Shown: positions 1-10,128, counted from the stretch's first letter. The stretch: DNA of 37,500 nt from Botryococcus braunii (GCA_002005505.1 MVGU01001273.1:10001-47500); one strand, 5' to 3'. Numbers and translations are program-made. The notes: generated from the letters alone by a model not told the origin.

Positions 1-1975
1 CCTTTTCACAGCCCATGATCCTGCTTTAACTGCCTCATTATCACATGTCCCAAATCCATATTCTCACGTTCCCTCCACCCGTCCCCCCTTTCCCTCGACC
101 TCCCAACCCCTTCCTTTGCCCCCTCCCTCTCTAACCCCCCCTTCCCCACCGTGTAGCACTGTGCTTGTCTTCTCGACGGGTCTGTGTGATAAGGGCTCAT
201 TCACCTCTCCCCCCCCTTCCCCAACCCCCCTCTGCCTCCCCCCCCCCCGGCGGGTCTCTCTCCCTTCCCCTCTTTCCATCTCCCTCTCCCTCCCCTCTTT
301 CCTACCCCCCCGTTCTCCCCCTCCCCAAAAGCTGCTGTACATGGAGGAGGTTCAGTAACCCTCAGAAGCAGCCCTCTCCCACATAGGGAGGCCCGCTTAA
401 GCCCCACACTTCCTGTCGGGATAGCCTCATACGGTACTCACCATGTGTGGCTTTCGTGCAAGCCCATTATCCAGGGCCACTGCTGGCTGCCCCAGTGCAA
501 ACAAGAAGCTGAGCAGCACTAGCCCATGCAGGATGTCCTTCTTTAGCTGTATATGAAGCGGCTGCAACGGCTGATGCAGGCTCACATTCACACCAAGGGG
601 AGACATGGCCCTGCTACGACCTTTTCTCACTTGGAGAGAAGTTCAAATCCCTCCCATGCCAGGTCTTTTATTTATTTTTTTCTTTTTTCCTCCGCCGATG
701 TCGTCCTATTTCTTCAACTCACGGGCCTCAGCGCCCGTCAGTCCAACAAGTGCAATGCAACTACCAGCTGCAACCCAACCAAAGTAGACCGTCAGGTTCT
801 GAATGTTTTTCTGCAGCAGCAAGTGAGGATTGCGCCGCCGGGACATTATCGATGAACTGGTTTGTATAGAGGCAGCCAAGGAACTCAGCAGCCCCACCTA
901 CTGGAAACAAGAACTAACCCCTCAAATTTGATGCGATCGGCTGGAACCATGAGGTCTGACAAGAAGGCCTACTGGACAAGGCTTCCTGTCTCAATTGACC
1001 ACACGAAGCATGGAGATCACAGCGGCTTAGGCAGCCAAGTACAGTATAGTACCATCCAATGAGCTATGCATGACAGAACTCTCACTGAGAGTCTCACAGT
1101 CTTATAAGTCCCTTTGCCAACAACTCGTGAAGAGAGCTGTGTTATGATAACACATAAGACTGCTATTCCCTTGTCAGGACTGCTATGACATTACATCCAG
1201 CAGGTGAGCTTCGACCCTCTGGCATCTCTACGGCTGATCTTGTGTTACTCTCATTGATGAAAATGTCCTCAGTGGACAAGTGACTGTGCAATCCATTCCC
1301 GTGGAAGAACAGAGGGGCGAGACCCTGGAGCACAAAGTATTGTTCTATTTCTGAAGATCATATCTGTTCACAAATTAACCTTGAAAGCATAACAATTGAA
1401 CAGTATGAATACGATGTAACAAGCAAAATCATTATCCAGTGGAGCTGCCACCCCTCCCCAACATGTCCGTCAACTTCTCCATCCACTCGAAACTCGCTCC
1501 TTTGGAAGATCCCTCTTTCTGCGGAGAACAATATCGCGATCTCACAGACAGGGAGAAAAATTTGCTACAAGGATATCAAGGCCAATTTGAAGCTCTCCGA
1601 GACCCCTCTTTCGCATGAGCACGGTGCATTTAGTTCCGACATCTTCCAATCTGGTTAGGACATTGCTAGACCTACCATGGCACAAACCATCTTCAAATTT
1701 TATGGAAAGCTGGCGTGATTGTGACACAGGTGTACTCCGATCTCAAGCTAGTGATCCGCTATCGCCTGTTTCCGTCGATGGAACCGTCCGAGTCAAGACA
1801 TCGGTGCAGACATGCAATGATCGCAAACTCTAAGCATCATCCAAATGACTAAGAAACTGGATAGGGAACGGACGGATGTGAATGAATTAGACGCTGATCC
1901 GAGACCCAAAGCGCTGGCATCAAGCCAGTGGCTTGGCTATAAGATTATAGTATGCACTACGATCGATTCAGGAAG
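1..1975. other. Intergenic sequence without a recognisable gene
   Basis: I find no coding region here that I can support. Open frames are short, overlap one another on both strands and show no family motif. The interval holds a pyrimidine-rich block at 60-335 and ordinary mixed sequence from 340 to 1975. A 51-codon ATG frame at 1463-1618 has a plausible amino-acid composition and may be a gene remnant, but nothing in it is recognisable. No LTR, LINE tail or RNA gene was seen. Confidence 0.5.
60..335. repeat. Pyrimidine-rich low-complexity tract (G-rich on minus strand)
   Basis: The plus strand is almost pure C/T with several runs of C, including a run of about twelve C near 239-250. The minus strand therefore carries many closely spaced G-runs of three or more, which could form G-quadruplexes, and the purine/pyrimidine asymmetry could also support triplex DNA. 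Overlapping open frames here are by-products of the skewed composition. Confidence 0.7.
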
Positions 1976-2189
1976 ACGGCCGATAACGTATCATGTCAAT
2001 GTCAATCTCGTTGACGGCCGATAACTTATCATGTCAACGTCAATCTTAACATGTGGCCGATAACATGTGGCCGATACATCTTAACATCTTAACATCATCT
2101 TAATATGTGGCCGATACATCTTAACATCTTAACATGTGGCCGATAACTTATCAAGACGGCCGATAACTTATCATGTCAAATGTCAATCC
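1976..2189. repeat. Irregular tandem repeat with GGCCGATA core
   Basis: The octamer GGCCGATA recurs seven times in about 200 bp. It is followed by variable combinations of ACTTATCATGTCAA, TGTCAATC and CATCTTAACATCTTAACATG. Spacing between cores is uneven, so this is a degenerate, slippage-prone cluster. It ends abruptly where LINE A1 homology begins, so the LINE's 5' junction lies at its right edge. Confidence 0.75.
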
Positions 2190-3320
2190 CCATGGGCGGC
2201 AACTTCTTCGTGCTGTCCACAAATTAGGCGTTTACATTTGCACTGGCCTTTGTCAGGGGAGATATCCCAGCCGGTGTGTCGTACCACGGTACGAGTAGAT
2301 CAGCTGCAACACGACTTGACCATATCATTGTATCCCCAAATCTTATCCCTCACCTAGAAGACAGTGGCATTGATTGTGAGAGGTCAGAGTCTGACCATTT
2401 CCCACTATGTGCATCCTTGTCTATTCCTATTCATCCTAGACCGTGTCCCTCTTCTGATCAAGGGGGACACCAATTGTCACAAATTAGCTGGTGCCGATTT
2501 GCAAGGGATCAATATGTCCAAGCATTACAGAGTGATGAGTTAAACCTCATGAGCCAATGTGAAAAAGCGGTTGATGATGGGGACATTAAGTCTAGCATTC
2601 ATTGCCTCTACGCACTCATAAAAGATGCTGCAAAGAAAGCAGGAATGCATGACCAATACAAAAGATACCCCCACAATGGACACCGGCGTCAACATCAACC
2701 CTTTTTTGACCAGGAATGCCGGGCCCTTAAACGGGAAGTCTGGAGGTACGGAATGTTAACCAAATGGCGGGGTGATGAGTTCCGGAGGTTAGAGCGTAAG
2801 TACCATGCTATTGTGAGGAAAAAGAAAAGGGCATACCAGGCCCAAAAGCTAAAAACATTGGTACACCAAAAGCATTTCAACCCCCATAGGTTTTGGAAAA
2901 CCCTTCGGCGTGAAAGAGATAGACTGCATGAACCCCTTAGAGATGTGTCAGCTTGGGATTCTTATATAAATTCCCTTGCAAGTGGTCTTGGAAATGAAGA
3001 GCCCGCGCATGGTCTGCCTATTGGGGCATATCCTCCCCATCAAGTCCCCGAAGATCATGGTCACGACCAGTGCGACGAGCTGAATGCTCCCTTCACAGTC
3101 GAGGAAATTGAACTGGGTCTCCGAGCACTTGCCAATGGGAAATCCCCGGGGAAAGATGGTTACCCTACAGAGTTGTTTAGGTATGCTCAGCCACTTACAC
3201 ACCCGGGGGATCCTTACTCACTAAACCTGTTAAGTCATGTCATTGCGGACATTTTTACTATGGCGCTTAGACAACGTACCATACCGGCGGAGTCAAACGT
3301 ATGTTTGGTGACACCGGTAT
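2190..3320 (+). pseudogene. LINE A copy 1, segment 1: endonuclease C-terminus to start of RT
   Basis: This is the 5'-truncated start of a non-LTR retrotransposon. Homology begins inside the apurinic-endonuclease-like domain. The readable frame 2276-3325 contains TRLDHIIVSPNL and the terminal SDH motif (SESDHFPLC), a basic linker (KRYPHNGHRRQHQPFFDQEC), and the RT N-terminus (KSPGKDGYPTELF). A single-base insertion in a G run near 2258 shifts the frame between 2190 and 2276. The frame is cut at 3320 by the gypsy element and resumes in phase at 9744 once one copy of the 5-bp target duplication is discounted. LINE B shares the same layout and a similar linker sequence. The strongest evidence is the interruption itself: sequence on the two sides of the insert matches LINE A copy 2 or LINE B continuously. 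Confidence 0.85.
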
Positions 3321-3526
3321 TGTAACGGCACGAAGCTGCCAGGTCCTGAAATGTGTAGGATTTTGGGCAGGAAGCTGCCGGGTCCTGAAATGAAGGTTCT
3401 GGAAAGTGGCACGCGTCTTGGCGTCGAAGGATTTCCCGGTGCTGACCGGCTTGTAACAGATTCCGCTGAATGCTCTAACCTGACTGGTGCCTCGTCTCTC
3501 TCTCTCTCTCTTCCTTTGCCACTATA
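3321..3526 (+). repeat. Gypsy 5' LTR
   Basis: The LTR begins TGTAACGGCA and ends CACTATA, as does the 3' copy. It contains an imperfect direct repeat of about 27 bp with period 39 (starting at 3327 and 3366), each with a GGCAG...CTGCC inverted core, and a (CT)n run near its right end. The left flank GGTAT is repeated after the 3' LTR. The right terminus is TA rather than the usual CA. Confidence 0.92.
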
Positions 3527-3529
3527 AGG

Positions 3530-3547
3530 TGGTATTGGCGAGTAAAG
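3530..3547 (+). promoter_or_regulatory. Putative gypsy primer-binding site
   Basis: Three bases after the LTR the sequence TGGTATTGGCGAG begins with TGG, the complement of a tRNA CCA end. The first six bases match the common TGGTAT start of initiator-Met primer sites, but the following bases diverge, so the tRNA partner is not determined. Confidence 0.45.
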
Positions 3548-3578
3548 CAAGGTTTTGCTAATCTACCTGTTGGGTATA

Positions 3579-6500
3579 ATGTCGGCAGCTACTTTCACCA
3601 CGTTGGTTACGTCGTATTGTGAGAAGTTGGGGGCGGCCAGCGATGTTGCCGAGCTTGATGCACTGGATCTCACGCTTGATAGTGACTACCCAAGGTTTCG
3701 TAAGAAGGATTTTGATGAACTGATGGCGAAGTGTAAGGTCGAGGTGGCGCGCGATAACTACGATGTCGGCGATCATACGGATCTGATCATTGGTTCGATT
3801 GCCCAGTATTATGTCGCTACTGTTAAATTTCTAAAGATAGGTGCTCTTGCTGCTTTTCGTCCTGTTTGGGCTACAAGTTATGCGCGAAAGGTTTTTATGA
3901 CGGAGGTTGCTCGTGATCCTGCGGTGTCGCACAAGCTTCCGTCTAATGCGTTAGGCAAGCCGCCGGTGTTCACGGGAAATAACACTAGGCACTGGGTTGC
4001 TATTGTTAAGAATTATGTTGAGGCACAGGGAATCAACGATGACCAGCAAAAGCTTCGCGTTGGCGTCTCATTTCTCTCTACAAGCATTCAGGGTCACTGG
4101 TCCTCGTATGTCATAACCCATCCTTCCCCTACTTTCGAAGATTTTCAGCAATTCCTGTTTGATTTTTATGACAAGAATGTAGGGGTGACGGAGGCTCGCC
4201 GCCAGTGGCAGGGGGTTCGTCAAGGTTCGAAGTCTGTTCAGGAGTATGCCTTGGCGTTTAACTCCGCTCTTGCCGACCTGAATTCCATGCCTGGTGGGGA
4301 GGTCACGGAGAATGAGAAGGTTACGAATTTTCTGAATGGGTTGCGTGCATCGTTGCATTCTCAGTGTCGAATTAACCACAAAACTGGTCGTGCTTTCGAT
4401 TCGTATCTGGAGCTCTACCAGATCGCTCATGGGCTCGATGATACTGTCGCTGAAGGGTTTCGTTCGCGCGGTTCCGATATGTTTCCTTCGAATCACCATG
4501 CTTATCGTGGGTTTGGTCGTTTCGATCGTGGGTTTGGTCGTCCGCGCGGTGTGTTTAAGTCTCGTGGGTTTCGTGCTCGTGGTCGCGGTTTTGATCGCGG
4601 TGATCGCTCGCATCATCGCCATGTCCCCGGTTTTCATCATGGGTCTTTTCCATCCCAGTCCATGCCGCTCACTTGTTATGGGTGTGGCCTCCCTGGCCAC
4701 AAACAGTCCGAGTGCCCTATGACTCCCGGGTTCTCGCAAGGATCTGCGCAGGTACCCCAAGCCCCAGCACATCACGCCGGTCCCCCAAATTCTGGTCGCG
4801 GCAATGCACCGAGTGGGCGTGGATCATCTCGTGGGCGTGGACGCTTTCGCTGGTATGAAGACTTATCTTTCTCAAAACTTGTGGCTGCTCATGTTTGTTT
4901 GGAATGGGGACCTGGAATTGAAATCCTTGTTTGTGAAGATACCCCCAAAGTGAACCTGCAAGATGGTCATGTGTATGCGTTCGTGCTTAAGCCCGAAAAA
5001 GCCCATGAAGTGCTCTCCGAGTATAATGCCCTGAAGAATAATGCCCGTCAGATTGGCGCTTATTTTGTTTTGCCCAAACGAGTTGCTAAGGCAGTAAGTG
5101 TTGCTCCCCTTTTAAAAAGTAAAGAGAGAATTATGGAGGGGAGGCGCAACGAAAGTGTAGCTTTGAAAAGTGCGCATGGGGAAGAGAGAATTGTGGCCCC
5201 GTGGTCTTTTGAAGTGTGGTATGACAAGAAGAGGCCCAGTATATCAATGGTGAGAAAAGAACACCCCGAAGCGCAAATGGTCTTGCGCGGTATGGTTGCA
5301 GGGGCAACCGCTGATTGTGCAGTTGATACCGGGGGAGAACTCTCATTCATCTCGGCAGAATTTCTGAAGAAAGTGAACATAACCCCGCAACAAGTGGATG
5401 AATTGGAAGTGGAAGTGGCCACGGGTGACATTGCGAAAGTGGTGCATCAAGTGAAGTTGAGAACAGTTTTCAAGTCTTTGCCTTGTGTGCATACTTACTA
5501 TGTGCTACCAAAATTGGCTGGTGACTGTGATGTCTTGTTGGGCATGGATTTCCTTAAGCGCTATAAGGCCAAGATTGATGTAGCGGAAGATACGTGTACT
5601 TTTTGGAACAGAGGGCGAGGCGTGATTGTTAAGTCTATTTCTGATACTGCTAAGAGCGCTAGAAAGAAGTCCCCTGTCATCTCTGCGAGGCATTTGGCGC
5701 GCTGTATGAAGCAAGGCTGTCCAGTGTTTGTGGGCATGGTAAGCAAGAATGAAGGGCATGATAACGAGACACGCTCGGATGAGCAAGGGCATGAACATGT
5801 TGATAGGCAAGAGGGCAACGAAGCGCGTAACGAAGGGCATAGCGATTATGATCATGATGTTAAAGAGTTCGAACCTGCTTTTGGGCCTACAAACAAGGCC
5901 GATGTCCCTTCTGATAAAAGTGGATTGAATCACCCCATTTGTCAACATCTTCGTGCTGAGTTCAGTGATGTCTTTTCTGAGAAATTAGAAGGCCTACCTC
6001 CTGACAGACATCTGTTCCACACTATCCCATTGTATAGTGAACATGTTCCTCCATCCCGACCTGGTTACCGTTTAGCTTTGCCCGAGTTGCAAGAAGCACA
6101 GAAACAGGTTGCTGAACTTCTTGAGCAGGGATTGATTCAGCCAAGTTGCAGTCCGTTTAGCAGCCCTGTTCTGTTTGTGAAGAAAAAGGATGACACGTTG
6201 CGTATGGTTATCGACTATCGTGCGTTAAACCGCATTACTGTCCCTGATCGTTATCCTCTCCCGCGGATTGATGAGTTGCTTGATAAACTGCAAGGTGCTG
6301 TGTGCTTTACAAGACTTGATTTACTCTCTGGTTATCATCAAATTCGCTTGCAAGAGGAAGATGTTCCCAAAACTGCTTTCCGTGTTCCTTTTGGCCATTA
6401 TGAGTTCAAAGTTCTACCCTTCGGTTTGACAAATGCCCCCGCTACTTTTCAACGTATGATGAATCGCGTATTCCATGACTTTGTGGCTGAAGGCTTTGTG

Positions 6501-6878
6501 GTAGTGTACCTTGATGATGTTTTGATCTTCTCTAAAACCGAGGAAGAGCATAAAGAGCATTTGCAAAAAGTTTTCGAGCGCCTACGTGAAGAGAAATTGT
6601 TTGTGAAGCTAAAGAAGTGTTCTTTTTGTCAGCCTGAACTACGCTATCTTGGCTTTATTGTGGGGAAGCATGGAATCAAGATTGATCCGGATAAAGTCGC
6701 AGCAGTGATGAAGTGGGTCGTACCGACGACGGCCACTGAGGTACGACAGTTTTTGGGCCTCAACAATTTTTCGCGGAAATTTGTGCAGGGGTATAGTCAA
6801 CTTGCTGTCCCGTTGAATCACTTATTGCGAAAAGGTGTCCCTTGGCTGTGGACTGATGCATGTCAAAAAGCCTTTTGA
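3579..6878 (+). CDS. Gypsy Gag-protease-reverse transcriptase (frameshifted end)
   Basis: The first in-frame ATG is at 3579; earlier codons are open but begin with TTG. About residues 130-290 carry the retrotransposon Gag region, followed by an arginine/glycine-rich stretch and a zinc knuckle CYGCGLPGHKQSEC from about residue 366. The aspartic protease has VDTGG with Asp near residue 583. The RT shows MVIDYRALN, RLDLLSGYHQI, LPFGLTNAPATFQ and catalytic YLDD at residues 977-980. These act in assembly, polyprotein processing and cDNA synthesis. The frame ends at a TGA created by an extra T in the run at 6873-6876; the downstream frame resumes at once with the RNase H region. Gag and Pol are in one frame with no stop between them. 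Confidence 0.92.
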   Translation: MSAATFTTLVTSYCEKLGAASDVAELDALDLTLDSDYPRFRKKDFDELMAKCKVEVARDNYDVGDHTDLIIGSIAQYYVATVKFLKIGALAAFRPVWATSYARKVFMTEVARDPAVSHKLPSNALGKPPVFTGNNTRHWVAIVKNYVEAQGINDDQQKLRVGVSFLSTSIQGHWSSYVITHPSPTFEDFQQFLFDFYDKNVGVTEARRQWQGVRQGSKSVQEYALAFNSALADLNSMPGGEVTENEKVTNFLNGLRASLHSQCRINHKTGRAFDSYLELYQIAHGLDDTVAEGFRSRGSDMFPSNHHAYRGFGRFDRGFGRPRGVFKSRGFRARGRGFDRGDRSHHRHVPGFHHGSFPSQSMPLTCYGCGLPGHKQSECPMTPGFSQGSAQVPQAPAHHAGPPNSGRGNAPSGRGSSRGRGRFRWYEDLSFSKLVAAHVCLEWGPGIEILVCEDTPKVNLQDGHVYAFVLKPEKAHEVLSEYNALKNNARQIGAYFVLPKRVAKAVSVAPLLKSKERIMEGRRNESVALKSAHGEERIVAPWSFEVWYDKKRPSISMVRKEHPEAQMVLRGMVAGATADCAVDTGGELSFISAEFLKKVNITPQQVDELEVEVATGDIAKVVHQVKLRTVFKSLPCVHTYYVLPKLAGDCDVLLGMDFLKRYKAKIDVAEDTCTFWNRGRGVIVKSISDTAKSARKKSPVISARHLARCMKQGCPVFVGMVSKNEGHDNETRSDEQGHEHVDRQEGNEARNEGHSDYDHDVKEFEPAFGPTNKADVPSDKSGLNHPICQHLRAEFSDVFSEKLEGLPPDRHLFHTIPLYSEHVPPSRPGYRLALPELQEAQKQVAELLEQGLIQPSCSPFSSPVLFVKKKDDTLRMVIDYRALNRITVPDRYPLPRIDELLDKLQGAVCFTRLDLLSGYHQIRLQEEDVPKTAFRVPFGHYEFKVLPFGLTNAPATFQRMMNRVFHDFVAEGFVVVYLDDVLIFSKTEEEHKEHLQKVFERLREEKLFVKLKKCSFCQPELRYLGFIVGKHGIKIDPDKVAAVMKWVVPTTATEVRQFLGLNNFSRKFVQGYSQLAVPLNHLLRKGVPWLWTDACQKAF

Positions 6879-6879
6879 T

Positions 6880-7776
6880 GGGTTGAAGTGGGCCATCACA
6901 AATGCCCCAGTGTTGGCAATCCCTGATCTCTCCCCGGATGCGCCTAAGTTTCGGGTCGTGTGTGATGCCTCAAAGAATGGTGTTGGTGCTGTGCTTGAGC
7001 AAAATGGACGCCCATGTGCCTATATGAGCCGGAAATTTTCTGATGCTGAGAGAAATTATCATGTCACCGAGCAAGAGTTGGCTGCTGTGTGTATGGCATT
7101 GACTGATTGGCGATGTTATCTCCTTGGGAAACCCTTTGAAGTGGTCACTGATCATGCAGCAAACACGTTTTTGCTGTCCCAATCGGTTTTGAGCCCTCGG
7201 CAAGCCAGGTGGTCGGAGTTGCTCCAGATGTACTCTATAGAGTGGAAGTATGAGCCCGGTCGTACTAATGTTGCGGACCCTTTGAGTAGGAATCCAGCGT
7301 TCGTCGTTAGTTCTTTGGTGCACACTCCTAGGGGCTCTGTTCAGCATAGGGCCGCGATGGGGGGGCGCGGCATAGGTCATCGTATTAGGTGTGCTGTACT
7401 TACGCGCAAGGGGGCGCGTTCCACTGGAGGCGGTACGGCCCCGCCATTAGGTGGGGTGGTCCCTGGAGCAGCAAGTGACTCGGGCGACGCGTGCCCGGAT
7501 GGGTTCACCATGTGGTGCCCCGAGGGGGAAGACTGGTTGCACCGCATACGGACCGCGTATGAGAAGGATCATCTTCTAAGGGATGGGCGTAAAAGACAAA
7601 GAGCGAAGTTGGTCGCTAAAGATGATTACTGGTTCCGTGGAAAAGCAATGTATGTTCCCGAAATGGCAGATGGTAAAGATAAAGAGCTCAAAGAAGCCAT
7701 TCTCAAAGAAAACCATGAAGTGCCACAGGCAGGCCATGTGGGCCGGACTAAAATGTTGGAGAAAATACAACGGTAA
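6880..7776 (+). pseudogene. Gypsy RNase H and integrase zinc-finger part, after frameshift
   Basis: This frame continues the polyprotein after the one-base shift. It contains RNase H motifs (VVCDASKNGVGAVLEQ, TEQELAAV, VTDHAANTFL) with the expected Asp, Glu and Asp. A variable tether follows, then the start of the integrase HHCC zinc-binding domain (HEVPQAGHVGRTKM). A TAA at 7774-7776 falls where chromoviral integrases usually have an aromatic residue before FWWPKLR, so it looks like a simple nonsense mutation. Open sequence upstream of the shift in this frame is not expected to be translated from its own start. Confidence 0.88.
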
Positions 7777-9093
7777 TTTTGGTGGCCGAAGCTGAGGGAA
7801 GGTGTTGAAGATTTTCTTCGCGTTTGCGATGCGTGCCAGCGCAACAAGGTGGATACCTCACTGCCAGCTGGACTGCTGCAGCCTCTACCAATTCCTCCAC
7901 GAAGGTGGGAAAGCATCTCCATGGATTTTATTACTGACTTACCCAAAACGGTGAACGGGAATGATGCTATCCTTGTGGTTGTGGACAGACTGTCTAAATA
8001 TGCGCATTTCATCCCAACAACTGAACAGCTGTCTGCTGAAGGTCTTGCTGATGTGTTTGTGGATCGTGTGTTTAAGCTGCACGGTATGCCTAAAGAGGTG
8101 TTGACTGATCGCGGAACGGTGTTCACGAGTGCCTTCACTAAAGCGTTGTTTAAAATTTTGGGCACGAGGTCTGTCTTTTCAACGGCTTATCATCCACAGA
8201 CTGATGGCCAAACTGAGCGTGTGAATCGCACTGTGGAAGACATGTTGCGGCATTATGTTAGTCCTACACAACATGATTGGGATGTGCATGTGCCAGCCGC
8301 ACAATTCGCTTATAACAATGCTTATCAAGAATCCGTTCGCACAACTCCATTCCGGTTGGTGTATGGGGAGGATCCTATTGAGCCGTTTGCAGTGATTTCT
8401 GGGACCACTTTCCCGTCGGCTAAAAGATTTGCTAGAAAGTTGCAAGATGATCTTGCGTTAGCGAAGCGCAACCTGATTGAGGCACAAGATAGGCAGCGCA
8501 CTTATGCTAACCAGGGGCGCAGACATGTTGAGTATGAAGTTGGGAAAGAAGTACTCTTGTCCACTAAGAATATTCGTTGGAAGCATCCTGGCACCAAGAA
8601 GTTTTTGCCTCGTTTCATTGGGCCATTCAAGATTTTGGCTAGGATTGGCGCTGTTGCATATAGGCTGGAGTTGCCTGATGAGTACACCATTCACAATGTG
8701 TTTCATGTGTCGCTGTTGAAGCCATATCATAAGGGTGTCAATGTGGCTCCCTCACCTCCGCCAGATTGGATTGATGGTGATTGGGAATACGAGGTGGAGT
8801 GTATTTTGATGCATCGAGAGAAGCAGGCTGCGCACCATGCGCCAAAGAAAGAATACTTGGTAAAATGGAAAGGCTACGGGCCTGAGCGAAACTCATGGGA
8901 ACCAGAAGCAGGATTAATAGAACATGCCCAAGAGGTTGTCCAGGAGTACTGGGCTGGTCGCGCTCTCAATGAGCAGGTGGGAACAAGGAAGCGCACGCAA
9001 GGTGTCGCGGCTGCAGGCAACGGTACTAAGAAGCGAAGTAATGCGCATGCCTCAGCAACTACGAATACTGCGCCGAAGAAGAGGCGGACTTAG
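7777..9093 (+). pseudogene. Gypsy integrase core and chromodomain, after nonsense codon
   Basis: In the same frame as the preceding segment. It completes the zinc-binding domain (CDACQRNK), then the catalytic core: Asp in SMDFITDL, Asp in LTDRGTVF, and Glu in DGQTERVNRT exactly 35 residues after the second Asp (the D-35-E arrangement). A GPY/F-like module (FIGPFKILARIG) follows, then a C-terminal chromodomain (EYLVKWKGYGPERNSWEPE). In chromoviruses this domain is known to steer integration to histone marks. The catalytic residues are intact; only the upstream nonsense codon and frameshift separate this part from Gag. The C-terminal tail is lysine/arginine-rich and ends in TAG. Confidence 0.92.
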
Positions 9094-9520
9094 ACACGGA
9101 GAGGCGATCTTTTCCTGCACTTGTTTGTTGCGGGTACAGCATGGCTGCCCGCCGGGGGGAGGGAGAAGGGCTTAGTTGCTCCCCGCGTGTCACCCCGTTG
9201 TTATACAAGTGGCAAGTTCAGTATGGTGAGCTGTATAGCGCGCGCATGATGTTAAGTGTAGATCATCGATCCACTTTGAAGCCCGCCATGACAATTTCAA
9301 GCAATGAATGATGATGAACAAAGCTCACTGACGTACCCTGGCGTACCTCACCATTGGAGGCTCAACAAACTTGTCGCCAAAGCTATGTGTGTAAAACAAT
9401 ATTGTTGCTTGAGTGTAGACGGCATGTACACTGCTTGAAGAACTCTTACCTTACAGAGTCTTGCTCGTGATGACTGCTCTGATGTGAGCGAGGACGCTCC
9501 CATGTAGGGGAGGGGGAAGT
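9094..9520 (+). other. Gypsy 3' untranslated region with polypurine tract
   Basis: No coding frame is supported here. The purine run TAGGGGAGGGGGAAGT directly precedes the 3' LTR and fits the polypurine tract that primes plus-strand DNA synthesis. The rest is unremarkable. Confidence 0.8.
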
Positions 9521-9738
9521 TGTAACGGCAGGAAGCTGCCAGGTCCTGAAATGTGTAGGATTTTGGGCAGGAAGCTGCCGGGTCCTGAAATGAAGGTTCT
9601 GGAAAGTGGCACGCGTCTTGGCGTCGAAGGATTGGCGTCGAAGGATTTCCCGGTGCTGACCGGCTTGTAACAGATTCCGCTGAATGCTCTAACCTGACTG
9701 GTGCCTCGTCTCTCTCTCTCTCTTCCTTTGCCACTATA
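9521..9738 (+). repeat. Gypsy 3' LTR
   Basis: Matches the 5' LTR except for one substitution near its left end, one fewer CT unit, and a 14-bp tandem duplication (TTGGCGTCGAAGGA region, about 9620-9645). The size difference (218 versus 206 bp) is fully explained by these changes. It is followed by target duplication GGTAT at 9739-9743. Confidence 0.93.
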
Positions 9739-9926
9739 GGTATATAAGAAAGGGGACGCGTATACCACAGGAAATTATCGTCCCATTGCCGTGGGCGAAT
9801 CTCTTATGAGGTTGTATGCCAACGTGTTGAACTCGCGTTTAATATCTTACTTGGAGAAGTACCGTTTGCGTGTTGATTGCCAAACAGGCTTCCGTCCTGA
9901 AATGTCCACCACCCATCAATTGTTTG
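9739..9926 (+). pseudogene. LINE A copy 1, segment 2: RT fingers
   Basis: The LINE RT frame resumes immediately after the gypsy element and includes [20 protein letters not shown] and [15 protein letters not shown]. The same sequence is found on the minus strand in LINE A copy 2. After 9926 it is interrupted by copia-1 and continues at 17252. Only 188 bp of LINE separate the two LTR-element insertion points. Confidence 0.9.
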
Positions 9927-10032
9927 TGTTATAATAGTGAAAGAACAATTAGTGACTTTCCCTCAGAAGAGTAATAGTGGCCAGGCTTCTCTAAAGCAGT
10001 CACTGTGAACAATCTAAGAGGTTGAGTAATGG

Positions 10033-10058
10033 ATGGCAGAACTCTAGAGTTCTGCCAT
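10033..10058. promoter_or_regulatory. 26-bp perfect palindrome in copia-1 U3
   Basis: The sequence is its own reverse complement over 26 bp, centred on CTAG, with half-site ATGGCAGAACTCT. An identical copy is in the 3' LTR at 16630-16655. Its position about 70 bp upstream of the TATA motif fits a dimeric transcription-factor site, though this role is inferred. Confidence 0.6.
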
Positions 10059-10128
10059 AATTGATCTAGACTGATTCCACTTAGGAGAAAGAGAGTAATG
10101 CAATTTGACACGTTCTTGCTAGAAAGGA

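Larger units (their letters stand above)
3321..9738 (+). mobile_element. Ty3/gypsy LTR retrotransposon with chromodomain (chromovirus)
   Basis: A complete 6.4-kb element: two LTRs (206 and 218 bp), a putative primer-binding site, gag-protease-RT-RNase H-integrase-chromodomain order, and a polypurine tract just before the 3' LTR. It is flanked by the 5-bp duplication GGTAT (3316-3320 and 9739-9743) and sits inside LINE A1. The LTRs differ by one substitution, one CT-repeat unit and a 14-bp tandem duplication, so insertion is recent. The coding region is nonetheless broken twice (one extra T near 6873-6876, one TAA at 7774). The domain order and C-terminal chromodomain place it among chromoviruses; no finer clade is assigned. 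Confidence 0.95.

Noticed and set aside
1463..1618. 51-codon ATG frame
   Set aside because: Composition is plausible for a protein remnant, but it is short, has no recognised motif and no upstream or downstream exon that I could support.
1976..2189. CRISPR-like array
   Set aside because: The repeats are short, degenerate and unevenly spaced with similar spacers, in a eukaryotic context with no cas genes.
3521..3530. TATAAG at the gypsy LTR end as its promoter
   Set aside because: It lies at the LTR/internal boundary and is not present as TATAAG in the 3' LTR context, so it cannot define a repeated R region.
4068..4775. 235-codon minus-strand open frame
   Set aside because: It lies antisense to gypsy gag, including the Arg/Gly-rich region and zinc knuckle, and has no recognisable motif of its own. 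The plus-strand Gag frame explains the sequence.
5060..5431. 123-codon minus-strand frame in gypsy pol
   Set aside because: Antisense shadow of the protease region; the plus strand carries the DTG protease motif.
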